A stretch of 64,000 bases of DNA from Actinomyces trachealis (lineage in GTDB: Bacteria; Actinomycetota; Actinomycetes; Actinomycetales; Actinomycetaceae): NCBI RefSeq assembly GCF_015711475.1, contig NZ_CP065027.1, forward strand, positions 124,001 to 188,000. The letters run 5' to 3'. Both the position numbers and the translations under genes were made by a program. Below, in pieces: positions 1 to 8,171 of this stretch. Every line of letters begins with the position of its first letter. Positions within the stretch are counted from its first letter, which is position 1. The notes under the pieces are model-generated. The model saw only the letters and a list, made by a program, of their open reading frames with translations. It searched no databases and was not told the DNA's origin.

Positions 1-631
1 GGATCTGGACTGGTTCGAGAAGAACACCCTGACGCTGCCCGCCACCTTCGAGGACCTCACCAAGCCCGAGTACAAGGACCTCTTCGTGGCTATCAACCCC
101 TCCACTTCCTCCACCGGCCTGGCCTTCCTGGTGGCCACTGTCGGCCACTTCGGTGAGGACGGCTTCGCCCAGTACTGGAAGGACCTCAAGGCCAACGGCA
201 CCAAGATTGTGGAGGGTTGGACCGCCGCCTACGAGACCGACTTCTCTGCCGGTGAGGGTAAGGGTGCCTACCCCATCGTGGTTTCCTACGCCTCCTCACC
301 GGCCGCCACAGTCTCTGAGGACGGCACCACCTCCAGCACCCAGGCCCTCCTGGCCACCTCCACCCGTCAGGTGGAGTACGCCGGCGTACTGGCCGGGGCC
401 GCTAACCCGCAGGGCGCCAAGGCATTCATCGAGTGGATGCTCTCCCAGGACGTGCAGACTTCCATCCCGGACAACATGTACATGTACCCGGTCAACCCTG
501 AGGCCACCCTGTCGGAAAAGATCACCAAGTTTGGCAAGACCAGTGACGTGCCCGTCGTCGTCTCCGCCGCAGACATTGCCGCTAAGCGCGAGTCCTGGCT
601 GGCCACCTGGACGGAGGCTGTCGGCGCGTGA
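1..631 (+). CDS. thiB: Thiamine ABC transporter substrate-binding protein (5' truncated)
   Basis: The frame is open from base 2 to the stop at 631, so the signal peptide and first lobe lie upstream of the window. The visible part matches the second half of periplasmic/lipoprotein thiamine-binding proteins: an N-P-S-T-S-S-T-G-L segment, then S-Y-A-S-S-P-A, then the M-Y-M-Y-P-V segment near the end and a final W-x-x-x-W-x-x-A-V helix. These line up with the corresponding landmarks of E. coli ThiB. It should capture thiamine (or its phosphates) outside the membrane and deliver it to the permease encoded next. The stop overlaps the permease start by 4 bp (GTGA), so the genes are translationally coupled. 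Any TPP riboswitch would lie upstream and cannot be checked here. Polyamine or iron-type binding proteins are the less likely alternatives. Confidence 0.85.
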   Translation, partial: DLDWFEKNTLTLPATFEDLTKPEYKDLFVAINPSTSSTGLAFLVATVGHFGEDGFAQYWKDLKANGTKIVEGWTAAYETDFSAGEGKGAYPIVVSYASSPAATVSEDGTTSSTQALLATSTRQVEYAGVLAGAANPQGAKAFIEWMLSQDVQTSIPDNMYMYPVNPEATLSEKITKFGKTSDVPVVVSAADIAAKRESWLATWTEAVGA

Positions 632-2469
632 ACCAGCCCATGCCGGCCCCGGCAGCCCCGCGCTTCCGGGGCCGACATGCCCGCGGCCCCCGCCCCACCT
701 GGCCCCAGCGGCTCGGCTGGACCGCAGTCACCCTCCTGCCCCTGACCTTCCTGATCGTATTCTTCGCCTGGCCCGCCGCCTCCCTGGTGGCGCGCGGCCT
801 ACTCACCGACGGGCACCTGGACCTCAGCGGCTTCAAGGAGGTCCTGACCCGCCCCCGCACCTGGCGCATCATCCGCCAGACCCTCCTGCAGGCCAGCGCT
901 GCCACCACCATCTGTGTGACGCTGGGGGTGCCTGGTGCTCTGGTCCTCTACCGCCGCAGCTTTCCCGGCCGTGACCTGCTGCGTGCGGTGGTCACCGTGC
1001 CCTTTGTGCTGCCTTCAGTGGTGGTGGGTGCGGCCTTCCATGCCCTGGTCACCAAAGGCGGCCCGCTGGGCTCCCTGCACTTGGATGGCACGACGACGGC
1101 GGTGGTGGCCGCCCTGGTCTTCTTCAACTACGGCCTGGTGGTGCGGGTAGTGGGCACCATGTGGTCTCGCCTGGACCCGCGTGCGGTGGAGGCCGCCCGC
1201 ACCCTGGGGGCCTCCCCCTGGCGGGCCTGGCGCACGGTCACCCTGCCCAGCCTGGCCCCCGCCATCGCCTCGGCGGCCTCTATGACCTTCCTCTTCTGCG
1301 CCACCGCCTACGGCGTGGTCCTGGTGCTGGGCGGAGTGGGGATCGGCACCATCGAGACTGAGATCTACACCCTGACCACCAAGTACCTGGACCTGCGGGC
1401 CGCCGCCGTCCTGTCCGTGCTGCAACTGGTGGTGATCGCCCTGACCCTGGGGGTGGCTGAGTGGGCCCGGCGTGCCTCCCAAACGGCCCTGCAGCTGCGC
1501 ATCGACGTGCCCCCCAGCCGATTGCGCCGCGCCGACGCCCCCGCGCTGCTGCTCACCCTGACCGTGGTGGCGGGCCTGCTGGTGGCCCCCATGTGGGTGC
1601 TACTGCTGCGCTCCCTGCGTCGTTCTGGGCAGTGGACCCTGGCCAACTACATGGACCTGGGCCGACCTAGCGCCTCCAAGGTCCTAGTCACCACGGTGTG
1701 GGAGGCGGCCGCGAACTCCGCGCAGGTGGCTGTGGCCTCCGCCGTGATCGCCCTGCTGATGGGTGGGGCCGTGAGCCTGGTGGTCTCCCGCAATCCGCGC
1801 TCGCGGTCCCTGGCGCGGGGGGTGGGGTTGCTGGACGCCGTCTTCATGCTGCCGTTGGGGGTCTCTGCGGTGACCGTGGGCTTTGGCTTCCTGATCACCC
1901 TGACCCGTCCGCCGCTGGCCCTGACCCGCAGTTGGTGGATCCTGCCGGTGGCGCAGGCGGTGGTGGCCGTGCCCCTGGTGGTGCGCGCGCTCCTGCCCGC
2001 ACTGCGCGCGATCGACCCGCGTCAGCGTGAGGCGGCCATGGTCCTGGGGGCTGGTCCGGGCCGGGTGCTGGCCACTGTGGACGGACCGCACCTGCTGCGC
2101 GCGGGTGGTTTGGCGGCGGGCTTTGCCATCGCCACCAGCCTGGGGGAATTTGGGGCGACGTCGTTCCTGGTGCGGCCGCGCACCAACACCTTGCCGGTGG
2201 TACTTTACCGGCTGATTGGTGCGCCTGGCGCCCAGAACCAGGGGATGGGGCTGGCGGTGGGTGTGGTGCTGGCGGCGGGGACGGCGGCGATCATGCTGGC
2301 CTGCGAGTGGCTCCAGACGGCGCACCTGGACCGGTCTGGGCGGAGAAAAGACGCATCTGCTGCGACTTCGCCCTCTGTGGCGCGGGCCCACGGCACGACG
2401 ACGATGAAGCCGTATCCCAAGCGTGAAGTCAGCGGAAAGAAGGAGACTCATGGTCCAGGAAGAAGCTGA
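628..2469 (+). CDS. thiP: Thiamine ABC transporter permease, two fused permease domains
   Basis: A 613-residue integral membrane protein with two tandem binding-protein-dependent permease domains. Each has an EAA coupling loop that docks on the ATPase: E-A-A-R-T-L-G-A-S near residue 188 and E-A-A-M-V-L-G-A-G near residue 468. This duplicated layout is typical of ThiP and FbpB permeases; the flanking ThiB-like and ATPase genes favour thiamine. The GTG start at 628 overlaps the thiB stop. A charged cytosolic tail of about 45 residues follows the last membrane helix and runs past the start of the ATPase gene (20-bp overlap), so all three genes form one operon. Confidence 0.85.
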   Translation: MNQPMPAPAAPRFRGRHARGPRPTWPQRLGWTAVTLLPLTFLIVFFAWPAASLVARGLLTDGHLDLSGFKEVLTRPRTWRIIRQTLLQASAATTICVTLGVPGALVLYRRSFPGRDLLRAVVTVPFVLPSVVVGAAFHALVTKGGPLGSLHLDGTTTAVVAALVFFNYGLVVRVVGTMWSRLDPRAVEAARTLGASPWRAWRTVTLPSLAPAIASAASMTFLFCATAYGVVLVLGGVGIGTIETEIYTLTTKYLDLRAAAVLSVLQLVVIALTLGVAEWARRASQTALQLRIDVPPSRLRRADAPALLLTLTVVAGLLVAPMWVLLLRSLRRSGQWTLANYMDLGRPSASKVLVTTVWEAAANSAQVAVASAVIALLMGGAVSLVVSRNPRSRSLARGVGLLDAVFMLPLGVSAVTVGFGFLITLTRPPLALTRSWWILPVAQAVVAVPLVVRALLPALRAIDPRQREAAMVLGAGPGRVLATVDGPHLLRAGGLAAGFAIATSLGEFGATSFLVRPRTNTLPVVLYRLIGAPGAQNQGMGLAVGVVLAAGTAAIMLACEWLQTAHLDRSGRRKDASAATSPSVARAHGTTTMKPYPKREVSGKKETHGPGRS

Positions 2470-3253
2470 CCCCATCTGTCAGGTGGACACCAGTGTAGTA
2501 GGCGCCAGTGCAGTGGGTGCGGGCCAGGCTGGCGCGGGCCTGACTGTCACGGGCCTGACTGTCATCTACCCGGCTGCCGACGGCAACCCGCCTGTGCGCG
2601 GCGTCGATGGTGTAGACCTGCAGGTAGCTCGCGGTGAGGTGGTGGCCCTGCTGGGCGCCTCCGGCTCCGGCAAATCCTCCCTGCTGCGCGCCATCGTCGG
2701 CCTGGAGGAAGTTGCCTCAGGGAGTATCACCTGGGACGGGCAGGACATAGTCGCCACCCCGGTGCACGAGCGGGGCTTCGGCCTGATGTTCCAAGATGGC
2801 CAACTTTTCCCTTTCCGCGACGTGGCCGGGAACGTGGCCTACGGCCTGGCGGGCCAGCCCCGGGCTGTGCGCGCCGCCCGCGTCACCGAGATGCTGGAAC
2901 TTGTGGGCCTACCCGGCTACGACAAACGCGCCATCAACACCCTCTCCGGTGGTCAGGCGCAGCGCGTGGCCCTGGCCCGCTCCCTTGCCCCCCGCCCGCA
3001 CCTGCTTGGCCTGGACGAGCCCCTGTCCGCCCTGGACCGGGCCCTACGTGAGCAGCTGGCCCAGGAACTGCGCCGTATCCTCAAGGAGCAGGGCACCACC
3101 GCCCTGTACGTCACCCATGATCAGGACGAGGCCATGGTGGTGGCTGACCGTGTAGGCGTCATGGATGCGGGCTGCCTCCTGCGCATCGACACCCCACAGG
3201 GCCTGCGCACCAACCCTGGTTCCCAGGTGGTGGCCCGTTTCCTGGGGCTGTGA
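2450..3253 (+). CDS. thiQ: Thiamine ABC transporter ATP-binding protein
   Basis: A 267-residue ABC ATPase that powers the ThiP permease. The Walker A motif GASGSGKS is at about residues 69-76, the signature LSGGQ at about 165-169, and Walker B (LLGLDEP) follows with the H-loop V-T-H-D-Q-D-E. I chose the ATG at 2450 because an AAGGAG ribosome-binding site sits five bases upstream. An in-frame GTG at 2423 would add nine residues but lacks a good site. The first 30 residues are Gly/Ala-rich and probably disordered before the ATPase fold begins. There is no TOBE domain after the ATPase, as expected for the short ThiQ type. Confidence 0.87.
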   Translation: MVQEEADPICQVDTSVVGASAVGAGQAGAGLTVTGLTVIYPAADGNPPVRGVDGVDLQVARGEVVALLGASGSGKSSLLRAIVGLEEVASGSITWDGQDIVATPVHERGFGLMFQDGQLFPFRDVAGNVAYGLAGQPRAVRAARVTEMLELVGLPGYDKRAINTLSGGQAQRVALARSLAPRPHLLGLDEPLSALDRALREQLAQELRRILKEQGTTALYVTHDQDEAMVVADRVGVMDAGCLLRIDTPQGLRTNPGSQVVARFLGL

Positions 3254-3358
3254 CCGGAGGCCTCTTGTAGCTTTCGCCGGGGGTGATAGGGGTGACGAGG
3301 GGGCCGTCCAGGGGGGACCATTGGTTGAGATCACTCGCAACCACTTTGGGAGGTCATC

Positions 3359-4222
3359 ATGTCACTGGCTATCAGTCACCGTTTTGCTCCAGGAGACCTG
3401 CCGGTGGAGGCTGGCCGCTACCGGCTCGTGGCCACCGCCGCCTGCCCCTACTGCCGTCGTCTGTTGATCGCCCGGCGCCTGCTGGGACTAGTGCAGGCGC
3501 TGCCCGTGGCTTGGTCCTACGGTCGCGGCGGCGACGGCTTTTGGGAGCTGACCGGCTCTGACGCCGCCCCCGGCCTGGACCCGGTGCTTGGCGCCCGCTC
3601 TGTGGCTGAGGTCTACGAGCGCACCCCCGGCTACACTCCGCCACCTACCGTCCCCGCCCTGGTGGACACCACCACCGGGCAGGTAGTGTCCGACTCCTCT
3701 GGTGACCTGCTCTTTGACCTGGCCACCGCTTGGTGGGGCCTGCAGGCTCCTGGCTCCCCAGACCTTTACCCCCTGAACCGCCGCAACTCCACTGATGCTT
3801 GGGACGCCTGGGTGGAGGAGTACATCGGCGCCCGCTTCCGTACCGTCACCCACAGCGAGGATCCCGCTGAGGCTGAGGCAGCTGCCAACGAGCTGATGCT
3901 CGGTTTTGACGTCGTAGACACGGTTCTGGCTCGTGCCACCCGCATGGTGGCCAGCCGGGAGGCGGCGTTGACCGTGCGTGATGTGCCGCCGCTGTCCGCC
4001 GTCGTTTCCGTGGAGCAGTTCCTGTGTGGCGCTGAGCCTTGCGGTTCCGACATCCGCCTGTTTACCTTCGTGCAGGCCTACGAGTACGGTGGTCGCCAGC
4101 AGATTGGCGACGGCGAGGCGCCGTCCATCTTCTTCTGGCCTGCCCTGGCCCGCTGGTTCCGTGCCTTGGAGGGGCGCCCGGGTTGGGTGGGGCCTGAGGA
4201 GCGCAGCGCACTGGGCCTGTGA
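3359..4222 (+). CDS. Glutathionyl-hydroquinone reductase-like protein (GST superfamily, YqjG/ECM4 type)
   Basis: A 287-residue soluble protein with an N-terminal thioredoxin-like domain and an all-helical GST C-terminal domain. The redox motif A-C-P-Y-C has Cys29 and Cys32, whereas classical family members carry a single cysteine (CPWA). The segment P-P-T-V-P-A-L-V-D, followed by V-S-D-S-S-G-D, aligns with the T-V-P-V-L-W-D / N-N-E-S glutathione-site region of YqjG. The Asn-Glu-Ser element is therefore changed, and the thiol cofactor may not be glutathione. Actinobacteria often use mycothiol, but no evidence here decides this. The ATG at 3359 is preceded by GGGAGG. The gene stands alone, 105 bp after thiQ. 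Confidence 0.7.
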   Translation: MSLAISHRFAPGDLPVEAGRYRLVATAACPYCRRLLIARRLLGLVQALPVAWSYGRGGDGFWELTGSDAAPGLDPVLGARSVAEVYERTPGYTPPPTVPALVDTTTGQVVSDSSGDLLFDLATAWWGLQAPGSPDLYPLNRRNSTDAWDAWVEEYIGARFRTVTHSEDPAEAEAAANELMLGFDVVDTVLARATRMVASREAALTVRDVPPLSAVVSVEQFLCGAEPCGSDIRLFTFVQAYEYGGRQQIGDGEAPSIFFWPALARWFRALEGRPGWVGPEERSALGL

Positions 4223-4250
4223 CCGGCTGACACATCGGCCATGGTTGAGG

Positions 4251-4270
4251 CCATGGGGAGAGGCCACTAG
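4251..4270 (+). repeat. Copy A of a 20-bp dispersed element, upstream of the LADTG surface-protein gene
   Basis: The 20 bases CCATGGGGAGAGGCCACTAG recur at 40577-40599 with only a 3-base insertion (AAA after GGGGAG). Both copies lie in the leader or promoter region of a cell-envelope gene. A second CCATGG lies just upstream at 4239-4244. The role is unknown; a shared transcription-factor site or leader element is an inference. Confidence 0.55.
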
Positions 4271-4401
4271 TCCACAATGGGGACGTGGTGACCTAAACGT
4301 GATGTTTATGGGTATCCTGCGTTCATGGGCACGCCCTAGGTGCCCAACGCTGGACGCCAACTGTGGCGCCCCTCCCTGCAAACCTCTCTGAAAGAGCTGC
4401 T

Positions 4402-5022
4402 ATGAAGAAGCTACGTCTTGCCTCTGTTGGTGCCCTGACTGCACTGGTCCTCATGCCCGTCGGGCTGAACTCAGTCGCTTTCGCTGATGAGTCCGTGCCT
4501 GCCCAGGACACTCCCTCCGTTGAGGTAGTCCCTGCCGACCCGGCCCCCGCCCCCGAGGACCCGGCCCCCGAGACCCCTGATCCGTCCACCCCGGAGCCCT
4601 CCCCGGAAGACCCGGCCCCCGAGACCCCCACCCCAGAAAACCCTGCTCCTGCTCCTGCTCCCGAGGATCCGGCTCCCACCCCAGAAGACCCTGCTCCCGC
4701 TCCGGAAGACCCAGCCCCGGCCCCCGCTCCGGAAGACCCGGCCCCCGCTCCCGAGGACCCGGCTCCCGCTCCCGCTCCCGAGGACCCGGCCCCCGCTCCC
4801 GCTCCCGAGGACCCGGCCCCCGCTCCCGCTCCGGAAGACCCGGCCCCCGCTCAGGTTGCCCCGGTGGCTCGCGAGCAGCTTGCTGTTGGTGGGACCGCCC
4901 CAGCCCCGCGTCCCCGCCTGGCGGACACCGGTGTCTCCGGGGCTGTAGTTCTGGAGGGCGCTGCGGCCGCAGTGGCTCTCGGGGGTGTGGCGCTCATCGC
5001 CCGCCGCCGCGTTATGCGCTGA
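4402..5022 (+). CDS. Secreted Pro/Ala/Glu-repeat protein with LADTG cell-wall sorting signal
   Basis: A 206-residue exported protein. It begins with a signal peptide (M-K-K-L-R-L, a hydrophobic core, then A-F-A before D-E-S). About 110 residues of imperfect P-A-P-E-D-P-A-P repeats follow, then a spacer and a C-terminal sorting signal: L-A-D-T-G at residues 173-177, a hydrophobic helix, and R-R-R. LAxTG is the motif associated with class E sortases of high-GC Gram-positives, so covalent anchoring to peptidoglycan is likely. The repeat arm is probably an extended, rigid stalk with no ligand-binding domain at its tip. I chose the ATG at 4402, preceded by a GAAAGAG site, over an in-frame start at 4363. 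No sortase gene is in the window. Confidence 0.8.
   Translation: MKKLRLASVGALTALVLMPVGLNSVAFADESVPAQDTPSVEVVPADPAPAPEDPAPETPDPSTPEPSPEDPAPETPTPENPAPAPAPEDPAPTPEDPAPAPEDPAPAPAPEDPAPAPEDPAPAPAPEDPAPAPAPEDPAPAPAPEDPAPAQVAPVAREQLAVGGTAPAPRPRLADTGVSGAVVLEGAAAAVALGGVALIARRRVMR
4540..4856 (+). repeat. Tandem Pro-Ala-Glu-Asp coding repeat
   Basis: Units of roughly 18-30 bp built from CCCGCTCCCGAGGACCCGGC-like blocks repeat in frame and encode P-A-P-E-D-P-A-P. Several neighbouring copies are near-identical, so slippage or recombination could change the copy number and the stalk length between strains. Confidence 0.8.
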
Positions 5023-5037
5023 CCTGAAGAGCATCCG

Positions 5038-6372
5038 GTGGACGATCGGATGATGAGCCCTGAGGAAGTCCTCAGGCAGGTTGGAAATGACGCTGCCAAG
5101 GCCTGGGAGGCACTGCACTCCGGGCACCACTGGACTCCCACCCAGAAGGAGTGGCTGCGCTCTGTAGTCGCTATTGGGCAGCCCAAGACGGCTGCACCAA
5201 TGCAGACTGCCTCAGCGCGGTCGGCCTCCTCTGGAGTCACCCCGCCGTCGCAGCCTGCAGCCCTCCAGCCTGCTCCCGTGCAGACTCCGGTGCAGGCTGC
5301 GGGGGCACAGGCAGGGAACGCGCAGGCCAGTACACCAAACGGCTTCAATGCCGCAGGTACCGGCTCGCGCGCAGCAGCCGACGCTACGGCAGGAATGCCA
5401 GGCCTCGTTCACCCCAGGACTAGCTCCGCGCCAGGCACCGCCGTGGACTACGGCATGCCTGGCTCGGTGACGCCACAGTTCAGCGCGGCTTCCGCGCCGA
5501 GTGTGGCGTCGGCAGTTAACAGGGTCCCATCTCCCGGCGTCCCCACCACTGGCGACGCCGCCAAGCAGGCCAAAGGCGAGCACTCCGGCCGCTCTAAAGG
5601 TGCGTTTTGGAGCATCCTGGCCATGGTGCTGCTAAGTGTGCTGGCTGTTGGTGGTCTGATCTGGGTGTGGCACAACGGCGCTGGTCCGGCTGACACGGGC
5701 GCCGCGCAAACCCAGGCACCGTCCGTTGCTGCGAGCCAGGAGCCTTCCGCTGCTGCGGCAGGTGCCACCTCAGCTCCGACTGATGTCCCTGATGTGACCC
5801 CAGCAGAGCTGCGTTCAGGCACAGGTTCCTACATCTGTTCCAGCCCAGGTGTGGGTGTGCAGTGTTGGGGAACCAAGTTGGACAAGCAGAAGGTCCCCTT
5901 GGCACCGATCTCTGGTCTGGAGAACGTGAGTGTCGCGGTGCTCAGCGTTGGGCACGGTTTTGCCACCGCCGTCGGCACGGACGGTACCGTCTACACCTGG
6001 GGTGCTAACAACAATGGCCAGTTGGGCGCTGACGCTGGCGCCAGCAGTGACGCCGCCGTCAAGGTAGGCACGCTGCCGGGCAGGCCCAGTGCGTTGGTGA
6101 CCGGCAACGAGCACAGCTGCGCGCTGGTGAGCGGAGAGGTCTACTGCTACGGTTCCAATCGCTTCGGGCAGGTCAACGGCACTTCCAGCAAAGGCCCCGT
6201 CGGGGTCACCAAGGTCGAAGGCGTGGAGCACGCCGTTCAGCTGGGCACCTCCGGCTATGACGCGTGGGCCATCACCCCTGACGGCACCTGGGCCTGGGGT
6301 AACAACACCTGGGGCCAGGTAGGTGAGGGCTCCGGCGGCGTCGCCGCGCCAACCTTCACACCCGCCAAGTGA
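5038..6372 (+). CDS. Single-pass membrane protein with extracellular RCC1 repeats
   Basis: A 444-residue protein with a short N-terminal helical domain (about residues 1-45), a long low-complexity Ala/Gln/Pro linker, one membrane helix at about 190-212 and an external C-terminal part. The last 190 residues contain RCC1-type beta-propeller repeats, recognisable by Y-T-W-G-A-N-N-N-G-Q-L-G, Y-C-Y-G-S-N-R-F-G-Q-V and W-A-W-G-N-N-T-W-G-Q-V. There are too few repeats for a full seven-blade propeller. The GTG at 5038 lies 16 bp after the LADTG-protein gene, so the two are probably cotranscribed. ATGs at 5050 and 5053 are alternative starts. Its partner is unknown; an adhesion or protein-binding role is inferred from the propeller. 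Confidence 0.7.
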   Translation: MDDRMMSPEEVLRQVGNDAAKAWEALHSGHHWTPTQKEWLRSVVAIGQPKTAAPMQTASARSASSGVTPPSQPAALQPAPVQTPVQAAGAQAGNAQASTPNGFNAAGTGSRAAADATAGMPGLVHPRTSSAPGTAVDYGMPGSVTPQFSAASAPSVASAVNRVPSPGVPTTGDAAKQAKGEHSGRSKGAFWSILAMVLLSVLAVGGLIWVWHNGAGPADTGAAQTQAPSVAASQEPSAAAAGATSAPTDVPDVTPAELRSGTGSYICSSPGVGVQCWGTKLDKQKVPLAPISGLENVSVAVLSVGHGFATAVGTDGTVYTWGANNNGQLGADAGASSDAAVKVGTLPGRPSALVTGNEHSCALVSGEVYCYGSNRFGQVNGTSSKGPVGVTKVEGVEHAVQLGTSGYDAWAITPDGTWAWGNNTWGQVGEGSGGVAAPTFTPAK

Positions 6373-6421
6373 GGCACTAGAAGTCCAGCCTGCCTCAACC
6401 AAGTCACCTAGACGACTAGCT

Positions 6422-6458
6422 CCGGTCGCGCCCCGGCCTCAAACCGGGGCGCGACCGG
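6422..6458. terminator. Perfect 15-bp inverted repeat, bidirectional terminator
   Basis: CCGGTCGCGCCCCGG at 6422-6436 pairs perfectly with 6444-6458 around a 7-base loop (CCTCAAA). It lies between two convergent genes and has no U tract on either side, so termination in both directions is inferred from position and stem strength. Confidence 0.75.
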
Positions 6459-6575
6459 CACTCGGGCTCATTGGGCCGACCCGGTCTCCTGAGGGCTGCG
6501 GCTGCTCCAGGAGCACGCACGGAATCTGGCTCAGCCTGCCCTGGAGCTGACGTGGCGGTTCACAGCCGCCACCCC

Positions 6576-7940
6576 TCATCGGCATAGGACAGGGTTGTAC
6601 ATTAGGCGGTTGGCGGTGGTAGGGCATTCCTCGCCGATTTGCATGGCTGCGATCAGCCGGTCCGCCCGTAGGTCCTCCAGGCATGACACCACCCGGTCCC
6701 GCAAGCTCCACGGGTCGATCGTGTTCAGGTAGATCTTGGTGCCACCCTCAAAACCTGCCAGCGTGGACACGCGCCACTTGAGCATGATGTGCCAAGGCAT
6801 CGGCTGGTCCACACCCGGCGGCCGGTGATGCCACTCCTCATTGCACGGCACCTGCGCGCCGGTGGCCGCATGCAGCGCGTGCAGCAGGTCAGCGACGGCG
6901 TCGACCTCTTCCCGCGCCATCAACCACGGCTCGCAGGCGGCCGAAGTGGAGTAGACCTCCAGCGTCGGGTAACGATGACCGAAACCCGCGAAAGCCACCG
7001 CGTGCTCATTGGCCGCCACCAAGAGGTTGTTGTAGGCGGCGTAGTCCACGCCTAGTTCGTTGTAGAGGTTCGGGTTGGCACGTACCCGCGCCAGCTCCAG
7101 CTCACTGGTCACCCCACGCTCGTCGATGGCCACCAGCTGTTTGTGCAGGTGGTCAAAAGACGCCCCTGCCGGCCGCAGCCAGTTCTGGAACACCGCCACG
7201 TAGCGCACCCAACGGTTGGCCGCGTACAGGTCCGCCATGGACTCCACCGCCAGACGCATGTACGCCCGGTGCTCCGCCACCGTGAGCGTCCCCGAGGACG
7301 CCAAGGAGGAGGTATCAACGGCGTCGTCAGTAAAGTGACGACGGCCAATAATCACGTCATGTCCACCGGCGAAGAAACCCGCCAAGTAAGCGCAGCGCGC
7401 CGCCTCACCCATCCGGTCCCACGACGCCGGGTCCATCCCAGAAGCCTGCAACTTGGTGCGCGCAACAGCGGCCACGTGTTGCGCCCCAGCCGGGTCAGCC
7501 AGATACGCCTCCATACGCTCGCGAGCGGCGTCTGGCAACTCATAGCCATGGTTCGCGTGCCAGTACTCAAAAGGCAGGATCTCAAAGAGATTCGGCACGC
7601 GCCGGAACTCGGCGGGGCGCTCGAACAGGGAGGAGGCAGGCATGGCGTCCAGGCGCTCAAAACCGGTGGCTGGGTTGGCAGCATCGCGCAGCACCACGCG
7701 GGCCTTCTCTGGTGGGGTCTCCAGGTAGCGGCCTGCGCAGAAGGCGCAATAGTGGGTGCGGTCTCCCTCAGCCAGCGGGCGCACATTCGCAGGTGGCTGG
7801 GCGATGGGGCGGTTGCCGCGGCCCGGGACGGTCCACACCTCGGTGCCGGTAATCGGGTTGATCTGCTTGACGGTCCCGTCCGCCATGCGGGTCAGTGGCG
7901 CGGGACCGGGGGCGTAGGGCAGCAGCGGAAACGACGGCAT
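6576..7940 (-). CDS. DUF4921 family protein, HIT/GalT-like
   Basis: A 454-residue cytosolic protein I match to DUF4921, a family related to galactose-1-phosphate uridylyltransferases and HIT nucleotide hydrolases/transferases. Landmarks are a C-A-F-C zinc-type pair near residue 63, the histidine-triad-like F-D-H-L-H-K-Q-L near residue 262, and W-H-I-M-L-K-W near the C terminus. The substrate is not known; nucleotidyl transfer or hydrolysis of a nucleoside diphosphate compound is inferred from the fold. I chose the ATG at 7940 because homologous sequence begins there (M-P-S-F-P-L-L-P-Y). The frame stays open upstream to 8129 but reads as unstructured sequence. No clear ribosome-binding site is visible. 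Confidence 0.65.
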   Translation of the reverse strand: MPSFPLLPYAPGPAPLTRMADGTVKQINPITGTEVWTVPGRGNRPIAQPPANVRPLAEGDRTHYCAFCAGRYLETPPEKARVVLRDAANPATGFERLDAMPASSLFERPAEFRRVPNLFEILPFEYWHANHGYELPDAARERMEAYLADPAGAQHVAAVARTKLQASGMDPASWDRMGEAARCAYLAGFFAGGHDVIIGRRHFTDDAVDTSSLASSGTLTVAEHRAYMRLAVESMADLYAANRWVRYVAVFQNWLRPAGASFDHLHKQLVAIDERGVTSELELARVRANPNLYNELGVDYAAYNNLLVAANEHAVAFAGFGHRYPTLEVYSTSAACEPWLMAREEVDAVADLLHALHAATGAQVPCNEEWHHRPPGVDQPMPWHIMLKWRVSTLAGFEGGTKIYLNTIDPWSLRDRVVSCLEDLRADRLIAAMQIGEECPTTANRLMYNPVLCR

Positions 7941-8171
7941 GGGGCCATTGTGGCGCGAGGCCGGGGCGCGTGTGGGCGTTGTGAGGTGCGAAGCGTGCGG
8001 GAGGTCTGTGTTGGTTTCTAGCCCAAGCCTTGGAGGCTCTGGAATCCTTCTAGGCATCTGCCCAGCCAGCCGAGCCTGCCCAGCCGGTCTACCGTCCAGC
8101 CACCCTCGGGTCACGGCGTCTCCATCCACACCTGTAGGCTGCGAGCCCAGAGCAGACCGGAAGGAGTCAAG

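Noticed and set aside
1-60. TPP riboswitch for the thiamine operon
   Set aside because: The window begins inside thiB, so the leader region is not present.
3488-4381. A 297-codon minus-strand frame opposite the GST-like gene
   Set aside because: Its product is low-complexity and mirrors the well-supported plus-strand gene; it is a shadow frame.
4540-4856. CRISPR-like or satellite repeat
   Set aside because: The repeats are in frame, variable in unit length and encode the Pro/Ala/Glu stalk. There are no unique spacers.
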